From positions 62,001-126,000 of the forward strand of contig NZ_LOCQ01000053.1 in NCBI RefSeq assembly GCF_001677885.1: a stretch of DNA of 64,000 nt, given 5' to 3'. The DNA is from Janthinobacterium psychrotolerans (lineage in GTDB: Bacteria > Pseudomonadota > Gammaproteobacteria > Burkholderiales > Burkholderiaceae_D). The translations under genes and the position numbers were made by a program. This document shows, piece by piece, positions 17,809-26,759 of the stretch (its first letter is position 1; each line of letters opens with the position of its first letter). The notes below the pieces were generated by a model. That model saw only the letters and a list, made by a program, of their open reading frames with translations. It had not been told where the DNA came from and did no database searches.

Positions 17809-19647
17809 ATGAGTACCGACTGCTACGCCCTGCTTGACGACGCCGCCAGCCCCGGCGCCGGCTCGCGCCTGTACACGGGCCTGGCGGGCGTGCTGCGCTG
17901 CGAGGAAGGCGGACAGTGGCCGGCATTGCTCGACGGCCTGCAAGCGGCTTTAAAACGCGGCCTGTACGCCATCACCGTGTGCAGCTACGAACTGGGCGCG
18001 CACTTGCTGGCCATGCCGCCGCGCGTGGCCGATCACGACGCGCCGCCGCTGGCGCAGGTGCTGCTGTTCGACAGCTGCCAGCAGCTGTCGCAGGACGAGG
18101 TGGCGCAGTGGCTGGCGGCGCAAGTCGCCGTAGCCGACACCCGGGCCGGGATTGCCCATATCACCGCCAGTGTCGACCAGGCGCAGTTCACGCAGGCGCT
18201 GGCCCGCATCCACGACTATATCGCCGCCGGCGACACCTACCAGGTCAATTACACCTACCGCTTGCGCTTTGGCGCCTTTGGCGCGCCGGCCGCCCTGTAT
18301 GCGCGGCTGCGCGCGCGCCAGCCGGTGCCGTATGGCGCGCTGATCATGCTGCCCGATGGCGGCGCCCTGCTGTCGCTGTCGCCCGAGCTGTTCGTGCGCC
18401 ATGCGCAAGGCGAACTGCTGGCGCGGCCGATGAAAGGCACGGCGCCGGCCGCGCCGGACGATCAAGCGGAAGAAAACACGCGCCGCGCGCAGGCGCTGGC
18501 GCAGGACCCGAAAAACCGCGCTGAAAACCTGATGATCGTCGACCTGCTGCGCAACGATATCGGCCGCATCGCACAAACCGGCACGGTCAAGGTGCCGGCC
18601 CTGTTCGAGGTCAAACGCTACAGCAGCGTGCTGCAGATGACCTCCACCGTGCAGGCCAGGCTGCGTGACGATGCCACCTTGGCTTCCATCTTCCAGGCGC
18701 TGTATCCGTGCGGCTCGATCACCGGCGCGCCCAAGCGGCGCACCATGGAAATCATCGCCGAACTTGAACCCGATCCGCGCGGGGTGTACACGGGTGCGAT
18801 CGGCTGGTTCGATCCGCCCGCACCGGACTCCAGCCACGCCGTGGGCGACTTCTGCATGTCGGTGCCGATCCGCACCCTGGCCTTGCAGCCGCCCGACCCT
18901 GCCAGCGGCAAGCGCCGCGGCGAAATGGGGGTGGGCGCCGGCATCGTCCACGACAGCGTGGCGGCCGACGAATACGCGGAATGCCAGCTCAAGGCGCGCT
19001 TCCTGACGGGCTTGAGCAACGACTTCGAACTGTTCGAAACCCTGCATGCCAGCCGCCTGCACGGCTGCCGCCAGCAGGCGCGCCACCTGGCGCGCCTGAG
19101 CGCCTCGGCCAGCTACTTCGGCTTTGCGTGGGATGAAGCGGCGGCGATCGCCGCGCTGCAGGCGGCGTGCGCCGCACGGCCTGACGATGCGCCGTTTCGC
19201 CTGCGCCTGGCATTGGCCGGGGATGGCGTATTGAGCGTGCAGAGCGGCGCGCTAAAGCCCCTGCCCGCCACCGTCAGGGTGATGCTGGCGCCGGAGGCGA
19301 CCGACAGCCATGAACTGTTCCTGCGCCATAAAAGCAGCGTGCGCGCGCGCTACGACGCGGCCTGGCGCGCGGCCGAGGCGCAGGGCTGCTTCGACATGCT
19401 GTTTTTTAACGAGCGCGATGAGCTGACCGAGGGCGGGCGCAGCAATGTGTTTGTGCAGATCGACGGCCGCTGGCTGACGCCGCCACTTGACTGCGGCCTG
19501 CTGCCCGGCGTGCAGCGCGCGGCCATGCTGAGCGACCCGGCCTGGGACGCGCACGAAGCCGTGATCACGCGCGCCATGCTGGCCAGCGCGCAGCAGATCG
19601 TGGTGTGCAATGCGCTGCGCGGCGCGATGACGGCGCAGCTGGTTTAA
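17809..19647 (+). CDS. pabB: Bifunctional aminodeoxychorismate synthase component I / aminodeoxychorismate lyase
   Basis: The protein is 612 residues and joins two steps of p-aminobenzoate (folate) synthesis. Residues about 120-400 form the chorismate-binding domain with DTYQVNYTYRLRF, the catalytic Lys209 in RPMKGTAPA, NLMIVDLLRNDIGRI and GSITGAPKRRTMEII. Residues about 405-612 form a class IV PLP lyase with FELFETLHASR, the PLP-binding Lys508 in RHKSSVRARYD, and ELTEGGRSNVFV. The fused PabB-PabC arrangement is known in other proteobacteria. The glutamine amidotransferase PabA is not in the window. The stop overlaps the convergent DUF1428 gene by 4 bp. Confidence 0.93.
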   Translation: MSTDCYALLDDAASPGAGSRLYTGLAGVLRCEEGGQWPALLDGLQAALKRGLYAITVCSYELGAHLLAMPPRVADHDAPPLAQVLLFDSCQQLSQDEVAQWLAAQVAVADTRAGIAHITASVDQAQFTQALARIHDYIAAGDTYQVNYTYRLRFGAFGAPAALYARLRARQPVPYGALIMLPDGGALLSLSPELFVRHAQGELLARPMKGTAPAAPDDQAEENTRRAQALAQDPKNRAENLMIVDLLRNDIGRIAQTGTVKVPALFEVKRYSSVLQMTSTVQARLRDDATLASIFQALYPCGSITGAPKRRTMEIIAELEPDPRGVYTGAIGWFDPPAPDSSHAVGDFCMSVPIRTLALQPPDPASGKRRGEMGVGAGIVHDSVAADEYAECQLKARFLTGLSNDFELFETLHASRLHGCRQQARHLARLSASASYFGFAWDEAAAIAALQAACAARPDDAPFRLRLALAGDGVLSVQSGALKPLPATVRVMLAPEATDSHELFLRHKSSVRARYDAAWRAAEAQGCFDMLFFNERDELTEGGRSNVFVQIDGRWLTPPLDCGLLPGVQRAAMLSDPAWDAHEAVITRAMLASAQQIVVCNALRGAMTAQLV

Positions 19648-20003
19648 ATATCGATGCGCATGTCAAACCCGCCATAAACCATGCGCTTGCCGTCAAAAGG
19701 CATGTTTTGCGGGTCCATGTACGGCTTCATGCGCGGGTCGTTCATGACCTGCTCATTGATCTCGTCGCGGCGCGAGCGCGATTCATAGACGATCCAGGAA
19801 AACACCACCAGTTCGCCGTCCTGCAGGTCGACCGCCTGCGGAAACGAGGTCCACTGGCCCGGCTTGACATCGTCGGCCACACATTCACGAAACTCGAGCG
19901 CGCCCAGTTCGCGCCAGATGGCGCCGCAGGCGCGCGACATGGCCAGGTAATCTTCCAGCCGGTCCTTCGGTACCGGCACCACGAATCCATCGACATACGC
20001 CAT
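19644..20003 (-). CDS. DUF1428 family protein (YbaA-like)
   Basis: This 119-residue protein has the DUF1428 pattern MAYVDGFVVPVPKDRLEDY, VFSWIVYESRSRRDEIN and DPRMKPYMDPQNMPFDGKRM. The fold is a ferredoxin-like dimeric alpha/beta barrel of unknown function. It is a single minus-strand gene convergent with pabB, overlapping it by 4 bp. Confidence 0.9.
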   Translation of the reverse strand: MAYVDGFVVPVPKDRLEDYLAMSRACGAIWRELGALEFRECVADDVKPGQWTSFPQAVDLQDGELVVFSWIVYESRSRRDEINEQVMNDPRMKPYMDPQNMPFDGKRMVYGGFDMRIDI

Positions 20004-20088
20004 GATGTTCTCCTTCGCTGATGGTAGAAAACTCCAGCATCCAGCTTAGGACAGCGATGGCGGATTGACAAGCGCGGCCTTGAAAAAC

Positions 20089-20691
20089 TTACATCGCCAG
20101 CGCCTTTTCCACCGCGCCCACCAGTTTCTTGTCGTCCGGCGTTACCTTGCTGGGGAAGCTTTCCAGCACCTTGCCATTGCGGTCGATCAGGTATTTATGG
20201 AAGTTCCAGGCCGGGGTCTTGCCGGTCTGCTTGATCAGGTCGGCGTAAAACGGATTCGGCGTCGCGCCGGACACCACCGATTTGGCGAACATCGGGAATT
20301 TCACGCCATAGGTGTTGTAGCACAGGTCGGCGATATCCTTGCTGTTGCCCGGTTCCTGGTTGCCGAAGTCGTTCGACGGGAAGCCCAGCACCACCAGGCC
20401 CTTGCTGCCATATTTGGCATACAGCGCTTCGAGGCCTTCGTACTGCTTGGTAAAGCCGCAATAGCTGGCGGTATTGACCACCAGCACGACCTTGCCCGCG
20501 TACTGGCACAGGTTTTGTGGCGCTTCGTCCTGCAGGCGGTTGAAGGTCTGCTTGAGGATGGCCGGGCAGGCGGCCGGGGCAACGGCGGCAGGCGCGGCGG
20601 CGGCGGCCACCACGGCAGGCTGGGCGGCGAAAGCAGGCAGGCCCGCACACAGGGCGGTCAACGCGAACAGCTGGGCAATAGTCTTGGACAT
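20089..20691 (-). CDS. Secreted glutathione peroxidase
   Basis: The protein is 200 residues. A signal peptide (MSKTIAQLFALTALCAGLPAFA) and an Ala-rich linker precede a glutathione-peroxidase fold with the peroxidatic cysteine in VVNTASYCGFTKQYEGL (Cys, not selenocysteine), the FPSNDFGNQEPG motif and WNFHKYLIDRNGKVLESF with the catalytic Trp-Asn. Such Cys-type enzymes usually rely on thioredoxin to reduce lipid or hydrogen peroxides. The ATG at 20691 fits the signal peptide; the longer frame upstream does not look coding. Confidence 0.9.
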   Translation of the reverse strand: MSKTIAQLFALTALCAGLPAFAAQPAVVAAAAAPAAVAPAACPAILKQTFNRLQDEAPQNLCQYAGKVVLVVNTASYCGFTKQYEGLEALYAKYGSKGLVVLGFPSNDFGNQEPGNSKDIADLCYNTYGVKFPMFAKSVVSGATPNPFYADLIKQTGKTPAWNFHKYLIDRNGKVLESFPSKVTPDDKKLVGAVEKALAM

Positions 20692-20859
20692 GCGGGCACC
20701 ATGATGAAAGATAAAAAAGCATTCTATGCCAATCCTTGCGCGCGCGTATGCCGCAGCCCTGCCGCGACGGCCATTGAGCGATATCAAGTCCAGGGCAGTG
20801 CTTGCCCAAGGGACATTTTTTTTGCCTATGCTCGGCCTACTCCACTACCAGGAAACGCC

Positions 20860-21963
20860 ATGACCCGACCAGCCATCAACGTCCTGCTCGCCGCCAGCAT
20901 GCTGTTCGCGCCCGGCGCCTACGCCATGACCAGCACCGTCAAGCCGGCGGCCCCGAAAGGCGAAACGGCGGCCCTGCCCGCGCTGCAGGTCGATTTGCGC
21001 CAGACCACGGTGTCGGGCCTGTCCTCGGGCGGCTATATGGCGGCGCAGTTTGCCGTCATCCATTCGGCCACCGTCAGCGGCGCCGGCATTGTCGCCGGCG
21101 GGCCGTATTACTGCGCCAGCCAGCCGGGCCGCTTTCCCTACATCGCCTACCTGAACAATGCCCTGAGCACCTGCATGAATCCGGGCGACGCCCAGGTCGC
21201 CCCGCCGGACGCGGCCGGCCTGCTGCGCGCGGCGCAGGATTTTGCGCGCGACAAGCTGATCGATGACACGGCAAACCTGCAGCGCCAGCGCATCTACCTG
21301 TTCAGCGGCACCCGGGACCAGACCGTGACGCGGCCGGTGGTCGAGCAGGTGGCCCGGTTCTACCAGCTGGCCGGCACGCCGGCGGCCAATCTCCGCTTTG
21401 CCGACACGGTGGCCGCCGGCCACGCCATCGTCACCGACAGCCTGCAGGATTCGGCCTGCGCCAGCACGCAGACGCCGTTCATCAACAACTGCGGTTTCGT
21501 CCAGGCGCGCGACATCCTGCAGCACCTGTACCCGGATTTGCAACCGCCATCGGCCACCTTGAAAGGCAAGCTGATCGCCTTCAACCAGCGCGGCTTCATC
21601 AGGAGTTCGTATTCGAGCATGGGCAATACCGGCTACGCCTATATTCCCGCCGCCTGCCACAGCGAGAGCTGCCGCGTGCACGTGGTGTTCCACGGCTGCC
21701 TGCAGACCACGCAGGCGATCGGCGAGCGGTTTTATACGCGCACCGGCTACAACCAGGTGGCCGATGCCAACAAGATCGTGGTGCTGTATCCGCAGGTCGA
21801 ACCGAGCCCGGTCTACCCCTACAACCCGAAAGGCTGCTGGGACTTCTGGGGCTATACCAGCATCAATCCTTTGGCGCCGGACTTTTACCGCAAGAGCGGC
21901 ACGCAGATCGAGGCGGTCAAGGCCATGCTCGACCGCCTGGCCGCGCGCCGCGGTTCGCGCTAG
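20860..21963 (+). CDS. Secreted PHB depolymerase family protein (circularly permuted type)
   Basis: This 367-residue protein has an N-terminal signal peptide (cleavage near AYA|MTS). Its hydrolase motifs are permuted relative to the esterase at 8218-9510: lipase box GLSSG with Ser55 comes first, then Asp153 in SGTRDQT, His188 in AAGHAIV, and only then the oxyanion motif FHGCLQ at about 277-282. That is the type-2 catalytic-domain order known for some extracellular PHB depolymerases. Paired cysteines would be oxidised outside the cytoplasm. No substrate-binding domain follows, so action on short-chain or denatured polymer is possible. GGAAACGCC precedes the ATG at 20860. Confidence 0.87.
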   Translation: MTRPAINVLLAASMLFAPGAYAMTSTVKPAAPKGETAALPALQVDLRQTTVSGLSSGGYMAAQFAVIHSATVSGAGIVAGGPYYCASQPGRFPYIAYLNNALSTCMNPGDAQVAPPDAAGLLRAAQDFARDKLIDDTANLQRQRIYLFSGTRDQTVTRPVVEQVARFYQLAGTPAANLRFADTVAAGHAIVTDSLQDSACASTQTPFINNCGFVQARDILQHLYPDLQPPSATLKGKLIAFNQRGFIRSSYSSMGNTGYAYIPAACHSESCRVHVVFHGCLQTTQAIGERFYTRTGYNQVADANKIVVLYPQVEPSPVYPYNPKGCWDFWGYTSINPLAPDFYRKSGTQIEAVKAMLDRLAARRGSR

Positions 21964-21966
21964 GTT

Positions 21967-22809
21967 TTACTCCACCTTGTAGGAAGACAGTTTCGGGTCC
22001 GGCGCCGGATAGCCAAGCTTCATCGCCTGCAGCGTTTCGAGCAGCAGCGAGGCCACCACCAGGTTGCGCTGGGTCTTGGAGTTGGCCGGCACCACATACC
22101 ACGGCGCGTGGTCGGCGTCGGTCTCGCGCAGCGTGGTTTCATAGGCGCGCTGGTAGGCGTCCCACTTCTTGCGCTGCGCGATATCGTTGGGGTCGAACTT
22201 CCACTGGCGGTCGGGATCGTCGAGCCGCTCCTGCAAGCGGCCGCGCTGTTCGTCCCTGGAGATATGCAAAAAGATCTTCAGGATGACGGTGCCCGTTTCG
22301 CTCAGCATGCGCTCGAAATCGCGGATGTGCGCGTAGCGGCGCTGGCATTCGGCCTTGTCGATCATGTCCTGCACCCGCGTGATCAGCACGTCTTCATAAT
22401 GGCTGCGGTTGAAGATGGCGATCTCGCCTTTCACCGGCACATGCTGGTGCACGCGCCACAGGTAGTCGTGCGCCAGTTCGATATCGGTCGGGCCCTTGAA
22501 GGCCACGGCGCGGATGCCCATCGGATTGATATTGCTGAAGATGGCCTTGACGGTGCCGTCCTTGCCCGAGGTGTCCATGCCCTGCAGCACCAGCAGCACT
22601 TTCTGCTTGCGCTGCGCGTACAGCATGCTCTGGCACTCGGCGATCTGCGCCGTCAGGGCCACGGTTTCCTCGCGGTCCAGCGCCTTGCATTGCGCCGGAG
22701 TCAGCTTCTTGTTGGCGGCCTTGGTGGCGGCGCCCAGCAATCGCTTGCCGGCGCGCTCTTCGTCGAGGTGAAAGTCTTTGCCGGCGCGGAACTGCGTGCG
22801 CGCCTTCAT
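21967..22809 (-). CDS. ppk2: Polyphosphate kinase 2 (PPK2) family protein
   Basis: This 280-residue nucleoside phosphotransferase uses polyphosphate. The P-loop GMDTSGKDGT is at residues about 77-86, followed by FNRSHYEDVL (Walker B-like) and the lid RRYAHIRDFERML region. The arrangement fits single-domain PPK2 enzymes that phosphorylate ADP, GDP or AMP; the class cannot be settled from motifs alone. The gene overlaps the upstream CoA-binding-protein gene by 4 bp (22806-22809), so the two are translationally coupled, and it converges with the PHB depolymerase gene. Confidence 0.92.
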   Translation of the reverse strand: MKARTQFRAGKDFHLDEERAGKRLLGAATKAANKKLTPAQCKALDREETVALTAQIAECQSMLYAQRKQKVLLVLQGMDTSGKDGTVKAIFSNINPMGIRAVAFKGPTDIELAHDYLWRVHQHVPVKGEIAIFNRSHYEDVLITRVQDMIDKAECQRRYAHIRDFERMLSETGTVILKIFLHISRDEQRGRLQERLDDPDRQWKFDPNDIAQRKKWDAYQRAYETTLRETDADHAPWYVVPANSKTQRNLVVASLLLETLQAMKLGYPAPDPKLSSYKVE

Positions 22810-23237
22810 GCGGCCGCCTGCAAATTGCGGTGCTCGATTTTCGTGCAGTGATCCATCACCACGTCCAGGCCGGCCGCGCGCGCGATCTGCGCCGCTTGCT
22901 GGTTGACGACGTCGAGCTGCAGCCACAGGCAGCCGGCCTTGACGGCGACGGCTTCTACGGCGATCGGGAAGACGTCTTCGGCCTTGCGGAAAACATCGAC
23001 GATATCGATGCGGGCAGGCGCCACCGCGCTGGCGGCGTCGGCCAGGGTGGCATGGGCGCGCTGGCCCAGCACGTCCTGGCCGGCCAGCGCCGGATTGACG
23101 GGCACGACCTGGTAGCCGTGTTCAAGCAAATATTCGGCCACCTGGTGGCTGGCGCGGTCAGGTTTGTCGGACAGGCCGACGATGGCGATGATACGGGCGT
23201 CTTGCAGGATGCGGGCGATGGAAGATGTGGTGGACAT
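22806..23237 (-). CDS. CoA-binding domain protein (YccU family)
   Basis: This 143-residue protein is a Rossmann-like CoA-binding domain: IIAIVGLSDKPDRASHQVAEYL near the N-terminus, VVPVNPALAG, DIVDVFRKAEDV and a C-terminal MDHCTKIEH with a conserved cysteine. It corresponds to the single-domain relatives of the succinyl-CoA synthetase CoA-binding domain; the cellular role is not established. It is translationally coupled to ppk2. Confidence 0.88.
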   Translation of the reverse strand: MSTTSSIARILQDARIIAIVGLSDKPDRASHQVAEYLLEHGYQVVPVNPALAGQDVLGQRAHATLADAASAVAPARIDIVDVFRKAEDVFPIAVEAVAVKAGCLWLQLDVVNQQAAQIARAAGLDVVMDHCTKIEHRNLQAAA

Positions 23238-23337
23238 GGGCTGGGCTTGGGCGGGCGTGCGACATTGCCTGCCTAGCGTAGCAGATTCAGGCCGCCGCGG
23301 TAGCCAGCCTGACGCCCTCGCCTTGCCTTGCCTTGCC

Positions 23338-23976
23338 TTATTTGCGCACGGCCGCCATCTGCGCCACGAACTCGCGCGCGCGCGCAGTGACGGCGGCGTA
23401 ATCGCCCTTGGCGCCAGGGCCGCTCAGGCTGCTGCCGATGCCGACGGCGATGGCGCCACTGGCAAACCATACACCGAGGTTTTCCACCGTCACGCCGCCG
23501 GTCGGCATCAACGGCGCGTGCGGCAACGGTGCGCGCAAGGCCTTGATATACGACGGGCCGAACATCTCGGCCGGGAAGACCTTGACGATATCGGCGCCGG
23601 CCTGCAGGGCCGTGACGATTTCGGTCGGCGTCATGGCACCCGGCATGGCCAGTACCTGGTAGCGCTGGCACACGGCGATGGTCTCGACATTGACGCCAGG
23701 CGAAATGATGAACTGGGCGCCGGCCAGGATCGCCGCGCGCGCCGTTTCAGGATCGAGCACGGTGCCCGCGCCCAGCAGCACGTCCTTGCCGTGGCGCTCG
23801 CGCAGGGTGCGCAGCACGCCCAGGGTGTCGGGGGTGGTGAACGCCACTTCCAGCGCCGTCACGCCGCCGGCGATGCAGGCCTCGGCGATCTGTACCGCCG
23901 CTTCCGGCGAGTCGGCGCGCACGATGCCCACCATGCCGCGTTCGAGGATGCCTTGAAAAACTGTTTGCTTCAACAT
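23338..23976 (-). CDS. dgoA: KDPG/KDPGal aldolase family protein (2-dehydro-3-deoxy-6-phosphogalactonate aldolase likely)
   Basis: This 212-residue class I aldolase cleaves 2-keto-3-deoxy-6-phospho-sugar acids to pyruvate and glyceraldehyde 3-phosphate. The motifs are in order: MVGIVRADSPEAAVQIAEA, LEVAFTTPD (catalytic Glu), GAGTVLD, the Schiff-base Lys in DIVKVFPAEMFGP, and MPTGGVTVENLGVWF. The ATG at 23976 begins MLKQTVFQ. It lies 22 bp after the SMP-30 lactonase and in the operon with dgoK, which supports a galactonate rather than a gluconate role; the symbol follows that context. Confidence 0.88.
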   Translation of the reverse strand: MLKQTVFQGILERGMVGIVRADSPEAAVQIAEACIAGGVTALEVAFTTPDTLGVLRTLRERHGKDVLLGAGTVLDPETARAAILAGAQFIISPGVNVETIAVCQRYQVLAMPGAMTPTEIVTALQAGADIVKVFPAEMFGPSYIKALRAPLPHAPLMPTGGVTVENLGVWFASGAIAVGIGSSLSGPGAKGDYAAVTARAREFVAQMAAVRK

Positions 23977-23998
23977 GCTGATACTCCTGATTGGTTGG

Positions 23999-24904
23999 TC
24001 AGACTGGCAATGCCTTGAAACGCACTTCGGGCAGGCCGCGCACGTCATCAAACCGTGCATGGAACAGGCCACCGGCCTGCGGCTCTGCCGCCAGTTGTTC
24101 CGGCGTCAGGTTTTCCTGCGCCGTGGTGATGAATACCTCGTTGTACCCGGGGCCGCCGACGCTCACGCAGCTCGGCTGCGACACCGGCAGGCTGACCTGC
24201 CGCTCGACCGTACCGTCCGGCGCAAAGCGCAGCACGCGCGCGGCGCCCCACTGTGCGCTCCACAGGCAGCCGTCGGCGTCGATGGTGGCGCCATCCGGTG
24301 CGCCAGGCTCACCGGCAAGATGCGCAAATACCTTGACCCGGCTGGCATCGCCACCGAGATAATCGTCCCAGCGCCAGATCACGCCCTGGATCGAGTCGCA
24401 GAAGTACATGGCCGCGCCATCGACGCTGAAGCAGATGCTGTTCGAGATGGCCACGTTCGGCAGCGGCAAACGCTCCAGGCTCAGGTCCAGGTTCAGGCGA
24501 TAGAAGCTGCCGATGGCATCACGGCACGGGCGCTCGTCCAGCGTGCCGAACACGAAGCGGCCCTGGCGGTCGCAGCGGCCATCGTTCAGGCGCGTCATCG
24601 GCATGTCCGCTTCGACCACGTGCAAAGTCGTCACGGCGCTGCTGCGCAGGTCATACCAGGCCAGGCGCGAAGCCAGTCCCAGCAGCAGCAAATGTGCGTC
24701 GTCCGTCAGGGCAAAACAGGCCAGGCGCTCGGGCATGACCCAGGTCTCGCGCACGCCGGTGGCCAGCGTCAGGGCATGCAGCTTGCAGCCTTCGATATTG
24801 GTCCAGAACACGCGCCCGCTGCGTTCGCACCAGCGCACGCCCTCGCCCAGGAAATCCTGGGAGTCGACCAGCAGTTCAGCTTGTGATTCAGCTTTTGTCT
24901 CCAT
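23999..24904 (-). CDS. SMP-30/gluconolactonase family sugar lactonase
   Basis: This 301-residue six-bladed propeller protein has the family landmarks LGEGVRWCERSGRVFWTNIEG (metal-ligand Glu), TRLNDGRCDRQGRFVFGTLDE (Asn/Asp ligands), ISNSICFSVDGAAMYFCDS and GAPDGATIDADGCLWSAQWGA. It would hydrolyse a sugar gamma- or delta-lactone to the acid before dehydration. In this cluster it could serve galactono-, arabinono- or xylonolactone; no other lactonase is in the window. Confidence 0.9.
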   Translation of the reverse strand: METKAESQAELLVDSQDFLGEGVRWCERSGRVFWTNIEGCKLHALTLATGVRETWVMPERLACFALTDDAHLLLLGLASRLAWYDLRSSAVTTLHVVEADMPMTRLNDGRCDRQGRFVFGTLDERPCRDAIGSFYRLNLDLSLERLPLPNVAISNSICFSVDGAAMYFCDSIQGVIWRWDDYLGGDASRVKVFAHLAGEPGAPDGATIDADGCLWSAQWGAARVLRFAPDGTVERQVSLPVSQPSCVSVGGPGYNEVFITTAQENLTPEQLAAEPQAGGLFHARFDDVRGLPEVRFKALPV

Positions 24905-24945
24905 ATTTTTTCCTTTTCTTGTTACTTCAGCGGCAAAAACAAGTA

Positions 24946-25019
24946 GGTCGGGTTAGCCGGAACGGCGTAACCCGACATGCTTCGCCGGCTGAATGTCGGC
25001 TTACGCTGCGCCAAGCCGA
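24946..25019. repeat. REP-like palindromic repeat, two copies (24946-24975 and 24994-25019)
   Basis: The first copy has perfect arms GTCGGGTTA/TAACCCGAC. The second is a variant with arms GTCGGCTTA/CAAGCCGAC, one mismatch, that stays nearly self-complementary. They fill the gap between the dehydratase stop and the lactonase start. Confidence 0.85.
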
Positions 25020-25028
25020 CCTACGCTC

Positions 25029-26759
25029 TTAATGCGACTCGCGCGGCACAGCGGAACCACGGCAACCCACCAGGAAGTCCAGATCGGCGCCTTCATCGGC
25101 CTGCATCACGTGCTTGATGTACATCGACTGGTAGCCGCCGCGCATGGTCGGCGCAATCGGCTTCCATTCGGCGCGGCGGCGCGCCAGTTCTTCGTCCGAC
25201 ACTTCCAGGTGCAGGCGGCGGCCGTGCACGTCGAGTTCGATCATGTCGCCATCGCGCACCAGCGCCAGCGGACCGCCGGCGGCCGCTTCCGGCGCCACGT
25301 GCAGCACCACGGTGCCATATGCCGTGCCGCTCATGCGCGCGTCCGAAATACGGACCATGTCACGCACGCCCAGTTCCAGCAGTTTCTTCGGCAAGCCCAT
25401 GTTGCCCACTTCGGCCATGCCAGGGTAGCCCTGCGGGCCGCAGTTCTGCAGCACCATGATGCAGCTGGCGTCGATGTCCAGCTCCGGATCGTCGACCCGT
25501 TCCTTGTAATGCTCGATGCTGTTGAAGACCACGGCGCGGCCGCGGTGCTGCATCAGTTCGGGCGAGGCGGCCGATGGCTTGATGACGGCGCCGCGCGGCG
25601 ACAGGTTGCCATGCAGGACGGCGATGCCGCCTTCGTCCTTGAACGGCTGCTCGAGCGGCGTGATGACTTCGGGGTTGAAGTTTTCCGCTTCGGCCACGTT
25701 GATGGCCATGGTGGCGCCGGTCACCGTCAGCGCTTCGCCATGCAGCTTGCCCAGCAGGTCGCGGATGATGACGGGCAGGCCGCCAGCGTAATAGAAGTCT
25801 TCCATCAGGTACTGGCCCGACGGCATCAGGTTCAGCAGGCACGGAATGTCGCGGCCCAGGCGGTCCCAGTCGGCCAGGCGCATGTCGACGCCGATACGGC
25901 CGGCAATGGCCAGCAGGTGGATCACGGCATTGGTCGAGCCGCCGATGGCGCCGTTGACCATGATGGCGTTTTCAAACGCGTCGCGGGTCAGCACTTTCGA
26001 CAGCTTCAGGTCTTCGTGCACCATGTCGACGATGCGGCGGCCCGTCAGCTGCGCCTGCAGCTTGCGGCGTGAATCGACGGCGGGAATGGCGGCGTTGCCC
26101 GGCAGGGTCACGCCCAGCGCTTCGACCATGCTGGCCATGGTCGATGCCGTGCCCATGGTCATGCAGTGGCCGGCGGAACGCGACATGCACGATTCGGCCT
26201 GCTTGAATTCGGCGGACGTCATGCGCCCGGCGCGCACATCTTCCGAGAACTTCCACACGTCGGTGCCGGAACCGATCGGCTTGCCGCGGTAGTTACCGTT
26301 CAACATCGGGCCACCCGACAGCACGATGGTCGGCAGGTCGACGCTGGCCGCGCCCATCAGCAGGGCCGGGGTGGTCTTGTCGCAGCCGGTCAGCAGCACC
26401 ACGCCGTCGATCGGGTTGGCGCGGATCGATTCTTCGACGTCCATGCTGGCCAGGTTGCGGAACAACATGGCGGTCGGGCGCAAGTTGGTCTCGCCCAGCG
26501 ACATCACGGGAAACTCGACCGGAAAGCCACCGGCCTCAAGCACGCCGCGCTTGACCATCTCGGCCAGGTCGCGGAAATGGGCGTTACATGGCGTCAGTTC
26601 GGACCAGGTGTTGCAGATGCCGATGACCGGACGGCCATCGAAAGCGTCGCTGGGAAAACCCTGGTTTTTCATCCAGCTGCGGTGGATGAAGCTGTCCTTG
26701 TCGTCGCCACCAAACCACGATTGGGAGCGTAATACTCGTTTGTTTTTTTGCTCGCTCAC
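25029..26759 (-). CDS. IlvD/Edd family sugar-acid dehydratase (L-arabinonate / D-galactonate type)
   Basis: This 576-residue iron-sulfur dehydratase converts an aldonate to a 2-keto-3-deoxy acid. Cysteines in GICNTWSELTPCN, LTGCDKTTPALLMGA and SAGHCMTMGTASTM are suited to a [2Fe-2S] cluster. The motifs NGAIGGSTNAVIHL, MKNCGP-like VLQNCGPQGYPGMAEVGNMG, ISDARMSGTAYGTVVLH and the C-terminal DFLVGCRGSA closely resemble L-arabinonate dehydratase as I remember it. With dgoK and an aldolase in the operon, D-galactonate is an equally likely natural substrate. Its start overlaps the dgoK stop by 4 bp. Confidence 0.87.
   Translation of the reverse strand: MSEQKNKRVLRSQSWFGGDDKDSFIHRSWMKNQGFPSDAFDGRPVIGICNTWSELTPCNAHFRDLAEMVKRGVLEAGGFPVEFPVMSLGETNLRPTAMLFRNLASMDVEESIRANPIDGVVLLTGCDKTTPALLMGAASVDLPTIVLSGGPMLNGNYRGKPIGSGTDVWKFSEDVRAGRMTSAEFKQAESCMSRSAGHCMTMGTASTMASMVEALGVTLPGNAAIPAVDSRRKLQAQLTGRRIVDMVHEDLKLSKVLTRDAFENAIMVNGAIGGSTNAVIHLLAIAGRIGVDMRLADWDRLGRDIPCLLNLMPSGQYLMEDFYYAGGLPVIIRDLLGKLHGEALTVTGATMAINVAEAENFNPEVITPLEQPFKDEGGIAVLHGNLSPRGAVIKPSAASPELMQHRGRAVVFNSIEHYKERVDDPELDIDASCIMVLQNCGPQGYPGMAEVGNMGLPKKLLELGVRDMVRISDARMSGTAYGTVVLHVAPEAAAGGPLALVRDGDMIELDVHGRRLHLEVSDEELARRRAEWKPIAPTMRGGYQSMYIKHVMQADEGADLDFLVGCRGSAVPRESH

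Noticed and set aside
23321-23340. Short CCTTG tandem repeat at the end of the aldolase operon
   Set aside because: Only three to four units, no reading frame or structure. Not convincing as an element.
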